DNA of 64,000 nucleotides from the NCBI RefSeq assembly GCF_001468225.1, contig NZ_LNRU01000001.1, positions 558,001 through 622,000 on the forward strand, in the 5' to 3' direction. Positions 16,197 to 24,611 of this stretch are shown here, in pieces. The DNA is from Sphingopyxis sp. H053 (lineage in GTDB: Bacteria; Pseudomonadota; Alphaproteobacteria; Sphingomonadales; Sphingomonadaceae). The notes below the pieces were generated by a model, which worked only from the letters and a program-made list of their open reading frames with translations, was not told where the DNA came from and made no database searches. The number at the start of each line of letters is the position of its first letter. Within the stretch, counting starts at the first letter, position 1. Position numbers and translations under genes: made by a program.

Positions 16197-17185
16197 GCGC
16201 GCAGATCACGATGACGCAGGCGATCAACCGAGCGATCGACGAGGCGATGGCCGAGGATGAGGGTGTGATCCTGCTCGGCGAGGATGTCGCGGCAAAGCAG
16301 GGCGGCGGCGTGTTCAAAATCTCGTCGGGTCTCACCGAGAAATATGGCGAGAAACGCATCCGCGCGACGCCGATTTCGGAGCAGGCGATCGTCGGGGCGT
16401 GCGTCGGTGCGGCGCTCGCGGGCTTTCGTCCGATCGCCGAGATCATGCTGATGAACTTTGTGACGGTGGCGATGGACCAGATCGTCAACCATGCCGCGAA
16501 GCTGCGCTTCATGTCGGGCGGGCAGACCCATGTGCCGCTGGTGATCCGCACGACGACCGGTGTCGGGGTTGGCTTTGGCGGGCAGCATAGTGACATGCTC
16601 GAAGCCTGGTTCGCGCATGTCGCGGGGCTGAAGGTCGTGACGCCGTCGAACGCCGCCGACGCGCAGGGGCTGATGCGCGCGGCGATCGCGTGCAACGACC
16701 CGGTGATCTTCATCGAGAATATCCTCTGCTACGGCCTCAAATCCGACGATCCGGGGCCGGGGCATGTCGTGCCGCTCGGCAAGGCGGCGGTGACGCGCGA
16801 GGGGAGCGATTGCTCGATCATCACCTATGGCCGCACCGTGCTCGATGCGCTCGAAATCGCGGGCAAGCTCGCCGAGGAGGGGATTTCGGTCGAGGTGATC
16901 GATCTGCGTACGATCGCCCCCTATGACGAGGCGACGGTGACGGCATCGGTCCAAAAGACCGGCCGCGCGGTCGTGCTCCACGAAGCGGTGAAGCAATATG
17001 GGACGGGTGCCGAGATCGCCTCACGTCTCAACGAAAAACTGTTCGGCAAACTGAAAGCGCCGGTCACGCGTATCGGCGGCGCCTTCTCGGCGGTGCCGAT
17101 GGCGAACGCGCTCGAACAGGCGTGGATCCCGAACAAGGATGCGATCGCCGATGCGGTGCGATCCGCGGTGAACTGGAAAGGTTGA
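16193..17185 (+). CDS. TPP-dependent dehydrogenase E1 component, beta subunit
   Basis: Beta subunit of 330 aa, partner of the preceding alpha subunit. It has the pyrimidine-binding N-terminal domain (LLGEDVAAKQGGGVFK, then TPISEQAIVGACVGAA with the conserved Glu) and the transketolase C-terminal domain (IDLRTIAPYDEATV, GRAVVLHEAV). Length and motifs fit the acetoin/pyruvate E1-beta family. The start overlaps the alpha-subunit stop by 4 bp. The lipoyl-domain gene begins 4 bp after this stop. Confidence 0.91.
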   Translation: MSAQITMTQAINRAIDEAMAEDEGVILLGEDVAAKQGGGVFKISSGLTEKYGEKRIRATPISEQAIVGACVGAALAGFRPIAEIMLMNFVTVAMDQIVNHAAKLRFMSGGQTHVPLVIRTTTGVGVGFGGQHSDMLEAWFAHVAGLKVVTPSNAADAQGLMRAAIACNDPVIFIENILCYGLKSDDPGPGHVVPLGKAAVTREGSDCSIITYGRTVLDALEIAGKLAEEGISVEVIDLRTIAPYDEATVTASVQKTGRAVVLHEAVKQYGTGAEIASRLNEKLFGKLKAPVTRIGGAFSAVPMANALEQAWIPNKDAIADAVRSAVNWKG

Positions 17186-17189
17186 GCCG

Positions 17190-17420
17190 ATGGCGGAGGA
17201 ATTGCGCATCCCGAAGATCGGCATGTCGGCGACCGAAATGACGCTCAATGAATGGATGGTCGGCGACGGCGAGCGCGTCGAGGTCGGCGACATCATCTAT
17301 ACGGTGGAGACCGACAAGACGACGGTCGAGATCGAGGCGCAGGTCGCGGGCACGATCCGCCCGACCGGGATCGAGGGCGAGGTCTATCCGGTCGGCGCGC
17401 TCGTCGGCACGATCGAATGA
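17190..17420 (+). CDS. Free-standing lipoyl-domain protein
   Basis: Protein of 76 aa consisting only of a lipoyl/biotinyl-attachment domain. The attachment Lys43 lies in VETDKTTVEIEA at the beta-turn. Glu/Asp before and Thr after the lysine, as in ETDK, favour lipoylation over biotinylation (usually MKM). No peripheral-subunit-binding or catalytic acyltransferase domain is attached, so this is a mobile swinging-arm carrier without its normal E2. It follows E1-beta by 4 bp and overlaps the NTF2-like gene by ATGA, so co-expression is certain. Acyl transfer must be done by an unlinked enzyme or by an unusual route. Confidence 0.9.
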   Translation: MAEELRIPKIGMSATEMTLNEWMVGDGERVEVGDIIYTVETDKTTVEIEAQVAGTIRPTGIEGEVYPVGALVGTIE

Positions 17421-17809
17421 CGCCGCTCGAAGCCAGCAAGGCGATGTATGCCGCGGTCGCGCGCGGCGAGTGGGACGTCGTGGCCGACTTCATGGCCGAC
17501 GACCTCGTCATCCATGAGCCGACCTCGCTGCCTTATGGCGGCGAATGGCGCGGGCGCGATGCGCTGCAGAAACTCTACGCGCATGTCATGGGCTATTGGG
17601 AAGACCCCGTCGTCAAATGGCAGGAATTGGTGGGCGGCGAGAAATATGCCGTTGCGCTGCTCCACTTCACCGTCACCGCGAAATCGAGCGGCAAGCGCTT
17701 CGAGACGCATATCGCCGAGGTCACCGAGTTCGACGATGCAGGCAAGATGGCGTCGATGCGCATCCATTATTTCGACACCGTGCATATGGTCGAGCAATTG
17801 AAGGCATAA
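17417..17809 (+). CDS. NTF2-like / SnoaL-like protein
   Basis: Small alpha+beta-barrel protein of 130 aa. The start at 17417 is set by the ATGA overlap with the lipoyl gene; the frame is open upstream but overlaps that gene. Features of the NTF2/SnoaL fold include the amphipathic N-terminal helix (ASKAMYAAVARGEWDVVADF), WRGRDALQKLY and a C-terminal beta sheet with strongly aromatic residues. Members are isomerases, dehydratases, cyclases or ligand-binding subunits, for example ketosteroid isomerase. The location next to a KstD-like flavoprotein allows a ketone-isomerase role, which is inference only. Confidence 0.8.
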   Translation: MTPLEASKAMYAAVARGEWDVVADFMADDLVIHEPTSLPYGGEWRGRDALQKLYAHVMGYWEDPVVKWQELVGGEKYAVALLHFTVTAKSSGKRFETHIAEVTEFDDAGKMASMRIHYFDTVHMVEQLKA

Positions 17810-17812
17810 GAG

Positions 17813-19462
17813 ATGAGCGAAGCGCCGCACGTCATCGTCCTCGGCACCGGCGGCGCGGGGCTGACCGCCGCGATTTCGGCGCACGAAGCCGGCGCGCGGG
17901 TCTCGCTGTTCGAAAAAGGCGATCAGGTTGGCGGGACCACGGCCTGGTCGGGCGGGATGATCTGGATCCCGAATAACCATCATGAGGGGGCGCTCGGCGT
18001 CGAGGACAGCCGCGACAAGGCGCTGACCTATCTGATGTCGATGTCGCACGGGCTGATGCAGCAGTATCTGGTCGAGGCATTCCTCGACCATGGGCCCGAG
18101 ATGGTCGCGTTCCTCGAAGCGCGCACCCCGGTGCAGTTCCGGCCAATTCCAGAATTTCCGGACTATCACGCGGAGTTCCCGGGCGGGATGCCGAACGGTG
18201 GGCGCTCGCTCGATTGTCCGCTCTTTTCCTTTCACGAACTGGGCGAGTGGGCGGACAAAATCACGCTCTCGCCCTATTATCCGATGCCCTATTTCTCGAT
18301 CTACGACACGCCGCTGGGGCAGGCGAAGCCGCAGCCGCTGGCGCCCGAGGAATTGCAGCGCCGCATCGACGGCGATCTGCGCGGCAGCGGACAAGCGCTC
18401 GTCGGGCGGTTGCTGCGCGCTTGCCTTGATCGTGGGATCGAGCCGCAGACGGGGCATCGTGCGGCGCGGTTGATCATGGACGGCGACCGCGTGGCGGGCG
18501 TGGTATTCGAGACGGCCGAGGGCGAGGTCGAAGTCGTTGCCGATGCAGTGGTGCTCGCGACCGGCGGGTTCGAGTGGGACAAGGATTTGCTCCGCGCTTT
18601 CATCCGCGGCCCGATGACGCATCCGCTGAGCCCGCAGACGAACACCGGCGACGGGCTCAAGATGGCGATGCGCGTCGGCGCGATGCTCGGCAATATGCGC
18701 GAAGCCTGGTGGATGCCCGTCGCCGAGGTTCCGGAGAGCGAATGTTCGACGGGCAAGACACTCGTCGCTGGGCAGCGCAGCCTGCCACATTCGATCATGA
18801 TCAATCGCGCGGGCAAACGCTTCACGAACGAGGCGGCGAATTACAATGCGATCGGCGCGGCGTTCCACGATCAGGACGTCAGCGCGTTCGACTATAAGAA
18901 CCTGCCGTGCTGGCTGATCTTCGACCAGCAATATATCGACCGCTTCGGTTTCGGCATGATCAGCGGCGAGCGCGGCGTCGCGCCGCCGCAATGGGCGATG
19001 CGCGCCGAAAGCCTAGCCGAACTCGCGGCGCGGCTCGGTATCGATGCCGATGCGCTCGAAGCGACGGTCGAGCGCTTCAATGGCCATTGCGCAACCGGGC
19101 GCGATCCCGATTTCGGGCGCGGCGATGCGGCGCACGATCAATGGTGGGGCGACCCTGACGGGCGCGGCTCTACTGCCGCGACGCTGGGACCGATCGGCAA
19201 AGGGCCGTTCTTTGCGGTCGAGATCAAGAGCGGCGCGCTCGGCACCAAGGGCGGGCCGCAGACCGATGCCAACGCGCAGGTGCTGACCGTCGACGGCGGG
19301 GCGATCCCCGGCCTTTACGCCGCGGGCAATGTCATGGCCTCGGCGATGGGCATGACTTACGGCGGGCCGGGCGGGACGATCGCGCCGGGAATGGTGTTCG
19401 GTTTCCTCGCGGGGCGTCACGCGGCGACCGTGTCGGCAAAGCAGCTGGAGGGCGCAGCATGA
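17813..19462 (+). CDS. FAD-dependent oxidoreductase, KstD/fumarate reductase type
   Basis: Flavoprotein of 549 aa. The FAD-binding motif GTGGAGLTAA is near residue 11, followed by EKGDQVGGTTAWSGG. The C-terminal part has GTKGGPQTDANAQVL, GLYAAGNVMAS and YGGPGGTIAPGM, the pattern of 3-ketosteroid-delta1-dehydrogenase and related enzymes. These dehydrogenate cyclic ketones to enones, or use the reverse reaction. Length is typical. No signal peptide is visible. Substrate specificity cannot be decided by eye. It starts 3 bp after the NTF2 stop and overlaps the NmrA-like gene by 4 bp. Confidence 0.87.
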   Translation: MSEAPHVIVLGTGGAGLTAAISAHEAGARVSLFEKGDQVGGTTAWSGGMIWIPNNHHEGALGVEDSRDKALTYLMSMSHGLMQQYLVEAFLDHGPEMVAFLEARTPVQFRPIPEFPDYHAEFPGGMPNGGRSLDCPLFSFHELGEWADKITLSPYYPMPYFSIYDTPLGQAKPQPLAPEELQRRIDGDLRGSGQALVGRLLRACLDRGIEPQTGHRAARLIMDGDRVAGVVFETAEGEVEVVADAVVLATGGFEWDKDLLRAFIRGPMTHPLSPQTNTGDGLKMAMRVGAMLGNMREAWWMPVAEVPESECSTGKTLVAGQRSLPHSIMINRAGKRFTNEAANYNAIGAAFHDQDVSAFDYKNLPCWLIFDQQYIDRFGFGMISGERGVAPPQWAMRAESLAELAARLGIDADALEATVERFNGHCATGRDPDFGRGDAAHDQWWGDPDGRGSTAATLGPIGKGPFFAVEIKSGALGTKGGPQTDANAQVLTVDGGAIPGLYAAGNVMASAMGMTYGGPGGTIAPGMVFGFLAGRHAATVSAKQLEGAA

Positions 19463-20361
19463 AGAAGGTCATCGTCCTTGGCGCCCCCGCCGATCAGGGA
19501 ATTCCCTTGCTCACGGCGCTGAAGACGAGAGGGCTTGAACCCACCGCGGGCGTGCGGCGACCCGGTGCGATGGCGGCGACGCCGCATCCCGATGTGCCCG
19601 AGGTCGCGGCCGATCTCTACGACGTCGCGAGCCTGACCGCGGCGTTCAGCGGGCACGACGCGCTGGCGATGCACCTGCCGTTCGAATTCGACCGCGCGCG
19701 CGCCGCGATGATGGGGCGCAATATCGCCGACGCCGCCAGCGCGGCGGACCTCAAGAAGATCGTCTTCAATACAAGCTGTTTCGTAGCCGACCGCGATCTC
19801 GATCTGTCGGCGCACGACGGGCGTCGCGACATCGAGCGCGCGATCCATGACAGCGGCGTGCCCTATGTCATCATCGAACCGATGGTGTTCATGGACAATA
19901 TCGCGCGCATCTGGTCGCGCCCGGCGATCGTGAACAGCGGCGTGTTCGCCTATCCAGCCGCCGAGACGCTGAAGATCAACTGGGTCTGTCTGGAGGATGT
20001 CGCGGCCTATATGGTCTCGGCGCTGCTCCACGAGGATCTGGTCGCCGACCGGATCGCGGTGGGCGGACCCGAGGCGCTGGTTGGCGCCGAGGTCGCCGAA
20101 CGGCTGAGCGCCGCGGCGGGCCGCCCGGTGCGCTTCCAGAGCCTGTCACCCGACGAATTTGCGGCGCGGATGAGCGAGCTCGTCACCGGCTCGCGCGAGG
20201 TGCAGCCCGCGAGCATCTATGACGGGATGGCGAAATTCTATCGCTGGTACAACGACCAGCCGGTGTCGCCCGTCGCGCTCGACGCGGTGCCCGCGGCGCG
20301 GTTGTTGGGGGTAACGCCGACGCCGTTTGCCGACTGGGCGGCGCGGCAGGACTGGACCTAG
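19459..20361 (+). CDS. NmrA-family NAD(P)-binding protein
   Basis: Atypical SDR of 300 aa. The N-terminal Rossmann strand is KKVIVLGAPADQGIPLL, where the usual GxxGxxG is changed to GAPADQG. NTSCFVADRD and VIIEPMVFMDN follow as in NmrA/HSCARG proteins. The classic YxxxK pair is not evident, so it may be a redox sensor, an ether-bond reductase-like enzyme or another NADPH-dependent catalyst. It ends the eight-gene operon. Its TAG stop shares the tetranucleotide CTAG with the stop of the convergent TIM-barrel gene. Confidence 0.8.
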   Translation: MKKVIVLGAPADQGIPLLTALKTRGLEPTAGVRRPGAMAATPHPDVPEVAADLYDVASLTAAFSGHDALAMHLPFEFDRARAAMMGRNIADAASAADLKKIVFNTSCFVADRDLDLSAHDGRRDIERAIHDSGVPYVIIEPMVFMDNIARIWSRPAIVNSGVFAYPAAETLKINWVCLEDVAAYMVSALLHEDLVADRIAVGGPEALVGAEVAERLSAAAGRPVRFQSLSPDEFAARMSELVTGSREVQPASIYDGMAKFYRWYNDQPVSPVALDAVPAARLLGVTPTPFADWAARQDWT

Positions 20362-21155
20362 GCGGCGAACCAGCGCTGCGTCGCGGCGAGCAGCGCTCGT
20401 GCGCGATCGGCGGGGTCGGGATGGTGGTCGCGCAATGCCGCGCTCCGCAGTTCGACGCTGAGCGGCGTAGCCGGCGGCAACTGCGCAAGCAGGTCGTCCA
20501 GCGGCAGTTCGCCCTCGCCCGGCATCAGCCGCAGGTCGAGCGCTTCGCGGATGATTTCCGGAACGTCGCTCGGCGGCGGGCCATGCGCCGGCGCGTCGCA
20601 GAATTGCGCATAAGGGAAGCGCTGCGGATCGACCGAACTGAGGTCGGCAGGCGAGCCGCCGGTCCGTGCGAGATGTAACGGGTCGATCAGCAGGCCGAGA
20701 TTATCGCAATCGGCGGCATCGAGCAGGGCGACCGCGCTCGCTATGTCGCCGACCGTCGTAAACGCAGCGAACTCCAGACAGGCGCGCAGGCCCATCGAGG
20801 CGGCGTGGTTCCCGAGCCGGTTCAGCTTGCCCGCGGCGCGGGCCGCATCGTCTTCCGAGCTGACGATCAGGACATTGCGCGCGCCAATTGCCGCGCCGGC
20901 GTCGATCGCGGCGAAATGCGCCGGATCGTCGGGGCCGGGTTTCAGCCAGATCACCTCGATATCGAGGATCGTAAGCCCGGCGTCGGCGGCGCGGTCGCGG
21001 ACCTCGATCGTCGTTGCGGGCGTCCAGCTTTCGGGGTCGTACCAGATGCCGGCCGCCTGCCACCCACCCGCGATCGCGGCCGCGACCGTCTGCTCGGGTG
21101 AAAATTCGGGCAGCACTCCTGCCGCGAGCGACAGCAGCGGGGCGGCGCGCGCCAT
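20358..21155 (-). CDS. Sugar-phosphate isomerase/epimerase-like TIM-barrel protein
   Basis: Protein of 265 aa of the xylose isomerase-like TIM-barrel family. Recognisable segments are ILDIEVIWLKPG, the metal-ligand-like CLEFAAFTTV (Glu), GLLIDPLHLARTGG (Asp and His) and YAQFCDAPAHG. These fit the divalent-metal site of AP-endonuclease-2 type isomerases. In catabolic loci such proteins isomerise or cleave non-sugar intermediates too. Its start overlaps the Rieske oxygenase stop (TGATG), so it is translationally coupled as third gene of the 23829-20358 operon. The end is convergent with the NmrA-like gene. Confidence 0.78.
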   Translation of the reverse strand: MARAAPLLSLAAGVLPEFSPEQTVAAAIAGGWQAAGIWYDPESWTPATTIEVRDRAADAGLTILDIEVIWLKPGPDDPAHFAAIDAGAAIGARNVLIVSSEDDAARAAGKLNRLGNHAASMGLRACLEFAAFTTVGDIASAVALLDAADCDNLGLLIDPLHLARTGGSPADLSSVDPQRFPYAQFCDAPAHGPPPSDVPEIIREALDLRLMPGEGELPLDDLLAQLPPATPLSVELRSAALRDHHPDPADRARALLAATQRWFAA

Positions 21156-22582
21156 CAGCCGGGAAGCTCACCGTCGATATATTTGCCGAGCGTGCGGTGG
21201 AAATGGCGGATGCGGCTCTCTTGATAATGGCCGAGCTCGATCACCCCGCCCGGCGACGATTTCATGCCCTCCTGCACATAGGGGAGATTCTCCATATCCT
21301 GGTCGAACACCCCGGCAAGCGCGGCGCCGATCAGGTGGCTGGCGCTGGCGAAGGGCTGGTCGCCCGGGATCAGGTGCATCGGCGCCGAACGCGGCGGCTT
21401 TTCGCCCTTTGGCGTGCGCATCAGGATGCGGACCTCCATCAGGCAATGGTCGGCGTCGCCCCACGGCCGCCAGCGGTAGACGATGTTCGGCACCAGCCCG
21501 CCCCACGGCGCCCAGTTGGGGAAGACGTTATAGGTGAAATTGTCGAGCATCTCGCTGTCGGTCGCGGCCGAATAATCATGCCCGTTCATCGCCGAAAAGG
21601 CGTCGCGGTTCGCCTGCGCCAGCACCTTGCGCGCGAGCATCGGATCGTCGGCGTCGAAGCCTTTCAGGTCGGCCGGATCGCCGGTCGCGCGCCGCGCCCG
21701 GCTGTCGCCCGCGCCGATGAAATCCTCGAGCGATTTGAGGACATAGAATTGATCCTTGCCCTTGATATGCGGCGACATCGCGCCCGCAGGGGTGATCGCG
21801 CGGTTGAGGAAGTCGCCGTAGAGGTCGTAGCGGGTGTTCGCGTCGGCGGTGAAGCCGAGGATCTGCGGGTGGGTGACGATGCTGTGCCACGCCTCCATGA
21901 AGGCTTCGGCGACCGCTTTCCAGTTCGCCGGGATGACGCGCCCGACCCATGCGGCGGTATGGCATTCATCGAGCCGCCAATTGTCATAATGCTCGACGCC
22001 CGGGCCGACCCAGTCGCGAAAGCCCGGCAAATCGCGGTTCTCGGTGACGAGGATGAAGCCTTGCCAGCGATCGACCTTCAACTCGGGCAGGCTCATGTCC
22101 TTATCCCCGAGATGTTTGAAGTCCCATGCGCAGGGCGCTTCCTTGAAACGGCCGTCGTGGTGCCAGGAAAAGCCGTGGAAGGGGCAGCGCAGGTTCACCG
22201 CAGGGCCGCTTTCGGTGCGCAGCTTGCGCCCGCGGTGGAGGCAGACGTTGTAGAAGGCTTTGACCGAGCCGTCCTTCTGGCGGACGAGCAGGATACTCTT
22301 TTCGTTGATGTCATAGACGACGGTGTCGCCGGGGTCGGGCATATCCTCTTCGCGCGCGGCAAATTGCCAGATGTTCGGCCACATCTTCACGCGTTCGAGC
22401 TTCGCCCAATCCTCGCTGACATAACGCTCGATCGGAATTGGGGCGTCGCCGAGTTCCTGATTCGATTCGGCGAACAGATAGTCGGGAACGCGCCGCGTAT
22501 CGGCCTTCAGCATGTCGGTGTAACTGGTCCCGGGGCAACGATCGTCGCGGTTGTCGGCCTGGGGAGGACTGAGGTCGTTCAT
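21155..22582 (-). CDS. Rieske non-heme iron oxygenase, alpha subunit
   Basis: Aromatic-ring-hydroxylating-type oxygenase of 475 aa. The start at MNDLSPPQ is chosen for the GGAG site 8 bp upstream and the 17-bp gap to the preceding gene; an upstream in-frame start overlaps that gene. The Rieske [2Fe-2S] ligands are in NVCLHRG and RCPFHGFSW (C-x-H and C-x2-H). Mononuclear iron ligands are in the FMEAWHSIVTHP stretch, with a downstream Asp in the DNFTYNVF region. No beta subunit, ferredoxin or reductase is nearby, so electrons come from elsewhere. It shares an operon with a second, different alpha subunit. Confidence 0.9.
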   Translation of the reverse strand: MNDLSPPQADNRDDRCPGTSYTDMLKADTRRVPDYLFAESNQELGDAPIPIERYVSEDWAKLERVKMWPNIWQFAAREEDMPDPGDTVVYDINEKSILLVRQKDGSVKAFYNVCLHRGRKLRTESGPAVNLRCPFHGFSWHHDGRFKEAPCAWDFKHLGDKDMSLPELKVDRWQGFILVTENRDLPGFRDWVGPGVEHYDNWRLDECHTAAWVGRVIPANWKAVAEAFMEAWHSIVTHPQILGFTADANTRYDLYGDFLNRAITPAGAMSPHIKGKDQFYVLKSLEDFIGAGDSRARRATGDPADLKGFDADDPMLARKVLAQANRDAFSAMNGHDYSAATDSEMLDNFTYNVFPNWAPWGGLVPNIVYRWRPWGDADHCLMEVRILMRTPKGEKPPRSAPMHLIPGDQPFASASHLIGAALAGVFDQDMENLPYVQEGMKSSPGGVIELGHYQESRIRHFHRTLGKYIDGELPG

Positions 22583-22599
22583 CACTAACTCCGGAAAGG

Positions 22600-23829
22600 T
22601 CAGGCGATCTGGTCGAGCGGCATCTTGCACGCCGCGGCGATCGAACGGTGGACGCCGTGCAGCGCGGGCTCGTTCGCGCCGAGCACGACGCGGAAGTCGT
22701 CGGGCGCGGTCATGAGATTGGCGTAGCCGCTGCTCGCGACGCGATAATCCTCGGTCTGGACGACGGTCGCGGTCGCGTCATAAGCCATCTCGCACATCGC
22801 GCGATGTTCGTCGCTCTCGACGCCGAAGGGGGCGTAGACCGCGAACTGGCAGAACATCTTGCCCGCGCCGTCGGGGAAGAGGCGAAACACCTGCGTGAAA
22901 TAGACGCCCGGGGTCACCGCGCCGAAGAAGATCACGGTGTTCGGGAACAGGAAATGCACCCCGCCATAATCGGTTTCGGGCCATTCGCTCTCGTCCTTGC
23001 CGACGAGCGCGCCGATCGACAGGTCGGGGAAACTGACGCGGTGGTGGCGCCCGATCGGCTCATAGACGTTGCGGTCGCTGTAATGCGTGCCGCCGATCGT
23101 TGAGGCGTGGAGCATCTTGAAATGATAGCCCTCGCCATAGGTGTCGAGCGCGAATTTCCAGTTGGAGTCGGCCGTCAATATGCCCTTCTTCACCGGCTCG
23201 GCGCGGTGGAGTTCGAGCTGTGCGAGCACTGGCCCGAAGTCGCCGAGATGCGCCGCGGCATCGATCGGATCGCCGCCCGGATTGGCGCGGACGAAGATCA
23301 GGCCGAGGTGCTCGGTGCAGGGCAGGGCGATGAGATTGCGGGCCCCGATCTCGCAATTGGCGAAGCCGTCCTTGCCGGGCTGGCCGACGAGGTCTCCGGT
23401 GGGATCGAAGGTCCAGGCGTGGAAGGGGCAGACGAGGCGCGGTCGCGGGCCGCTCCAGGGTTCTTTCTCTTCGACCAGCTTGGCGCCGCGGTGCGTGCAC
23501 ATGTTGAGGAAGGCGCGGGCGACGCCGTCCTTGCCGCGCGTGACGAGGATCGACGGGCCGACCGAGTCGAAGACGAGCGTGTCACCGGTCTTGGGGATGT
23601 CGCCCGACAGGCCGGCGACGATCGGTTCGTTCCGGAAAATATGCTCCATCTCGGCCGCATTGCGTGCTTCGCCGGTGTAGATCGATTTGTGGAGCGGCAG
23701 CGGCGCCTCCGCACGGTCGGTGCGGTTTTCGGCGACGATCGAAACCAGTTTGCGCAGTCCCGCGCGCGCATTGCGCTTGCGGACGGCGAACCAGTCCTGC
23801 GGCGCGATCTTGGGATCGGACTCGGCCAT
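22600..23829 (-). CDS. Rieske non-heme iron oxygenase, alpha subunit
   Basis: Oxygenase of 409 aa starting MAESDPKIAPQD behind GAGGAGA; a frame open to 23886 is less likely. Rieske ligands are in NMCTHRGAKL and VCPFHAWTF, and the iron site in YGEGYHFKMLHAST. It is shorter than the neighbouring paralogue and clearly divergent from it. Probably a monooxygenase or demethylase of the alpha-only class. It is the first gene of the minus-strand operon, divergent from a VOC-family gene with an inverted repeat between them. Two alpha subunits together could act in sequence or as a hetero-oligomer. Confidence 0.9.
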   Translation of the reverse strand: MAESDPKIAPQDWFAVRKRNARAGLRKLVSIVAENRTDRAEAPLPLHKSIYTGEARNAAEMEHIFRNEPIVAGLSGDIPKTGDTLVFDSVGPSILVTRGKDGVARAFLNMCTHRGAKLVEEKEPWSGPRPRLVCPFHAWTFDPTGDLVGQPGKDGFANCEIGARNLIALPCTEHLGLIFVRANPGGDPIDAAAHLGDFGPVLAQLELHRAEPVKKGILTADSNWKFALDTYGEGYHFKMLHASTIGGTHYSDRNVYEPIGRHHRVSFPDLSIGALVGKDESEWPETDYGGVHFLFPNTVIFFGAVTPGVYFTQVFRLFPDGAGKMFCQFAVYAPFGVESDEHRAMCEMAYDATATVVQTEDYRVASSGYANLMTAPDDFRVVLGANEPALHGVHRSIAAACKMPLDQIA

Positions 23830-23879
23830 GGCTCTCCTCACATTTTGCCCAGTATGACTCCGGGTCTCGAAAGGCTTAT

Positions 23880-23903
23880 CGCACAAAGCCCGGCGCTTGT
23901 GCG
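23880..23903. promoter_or_regulatory. Inverted repeat in divergent Rieske/VOC promoter region
   Basis: CGCACAA (23880-23886) and TTGTGCG (23897-23903) are separated by 10 bp in the 98-bp gap between divergent starts at 23829 and 23928. Symmetry and position suggest an operator serving one or both genes. The regulator is unknown; the LuxR-type protein encoded at 24612 is one candidate. Confidence 0.4.
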
Positions 23904-23927
23904 CTATCGCTTTTGAGGGGGAGATCC

Positions 23928-24464
23928 ATGCCCGGACCCAAATCGCTCGCGTCGCTCGGCGACATCATGCAGCTCGCCTTTGTGCCGTCCGATTTCGACG
24001 CCGCGATCCGGCACTGGACCGGGGTGATGGGCGCGGGACCGTTCTTCCTGCTACCCAATGTGTCGCTATCCGGCGGGCGCTATCGCGGCGAGCCGAGTGA
24101 TCCGGTCTTCACGATGGCGCTCGGCTATTGGGGCGACATGCAGATCGAGCTGATCCGGCCCGAGAATGACGCGAAGTCGCTCTATCGCGGGGAGTATGGC
24201 GTCGCCGATGTGCTGCACCATGTGTGCGTGCTGGTGGATTCTATCGCCGCCGCGCGGGTGCGCTGCGAGGACATCGGAGCGGAGATCATTTTCGAGGCGC
24301 CGGTCGGCGACACGGGCGGGGTCATCTACGCCGATCCGGGCACTGGCCCCGGCACGCTCGTCGAGCTGCTCGAGCCGCAGGCGGGGACGCGCGAACTGTT
24401 CGCTATGATGCGCGATGCGGCGAAGGACTGGGATGGGCGCGAGCCGCTGCGGTCGCTGGGCTGA
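23928..24464 (+). CDS. VOC-superfamily (glyoxalase/dioxygenase fold) protein
   Basis: Protein of 178 aa from MPGPKSLASL. The start is chosen for the GAGGGGGA ribosome-binding site and family fit; the frame is open far upstream only as a shadow. Two beta-alpha-beta-beta-beta modules are visible. Possible metal ligands are the His-His pair in VLHHVCVLV and Glu in LVELLEPQ. Comparable proteins act as epimerases, lyases or extradiol dioxygenases. The exact reaction is unknown. It is isolated on the plus strand between two minus-strand operons, and a palindromic repeat begins right after its stop. Confidence 0.8.
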   Translation: MPGPKSLASLGDIMQLAFVPSDFDAAIRHWTGVMGAGPFFLLPNVSLSGGRYRGEPSDPVFTMALGYWGDMQIELIRPENDAKSLYRGEYGVADVLHHVCVLVDSIAAARVRCEDIGAEIIFEAPVGDTGGVIYADPGTGPGTLVELLEPQAGTRELFAMMRDAAKDWDGREPLRSLG

Positions 24465-24469
24465 AAAAA

Positions 24470-24602
24470 ATCCTCCCTGCCGCGAAGCGGTGGGGAGGGG
24501 GACCGCCCGAAGGGTGGTGGAGGGGCCAGCGACGTTTACGCCATTGCCCCTCCGTCGGCGCTTCGCGCTGCCACCTCCCCATCGCTGCGCGGCAGGGAGG
24601 AT
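24470..24602. repeat. Dispersed palindromic repeat, copy A
   Basis: Element of about 133 bp whose ends form a perfect 15-bp inverted repeat (24470-24484, ATCCTCCCTGCCGCG, with 24588-24602). The inner parts also pair: GTGGGGAGG on the left with CCTCCCCATCGC on the right, and GGTGGAGGGGC with GCCCCTCC. A run of seven A precedes it. A related copy lies at 36463-36586. Both fill the gap between convergent genes, here VOC and LuxR, and could fold into a long hairpin in RNA from either strand. Confidence 0.85.
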
Positions 24603-24611
24603 CATGTGGGG

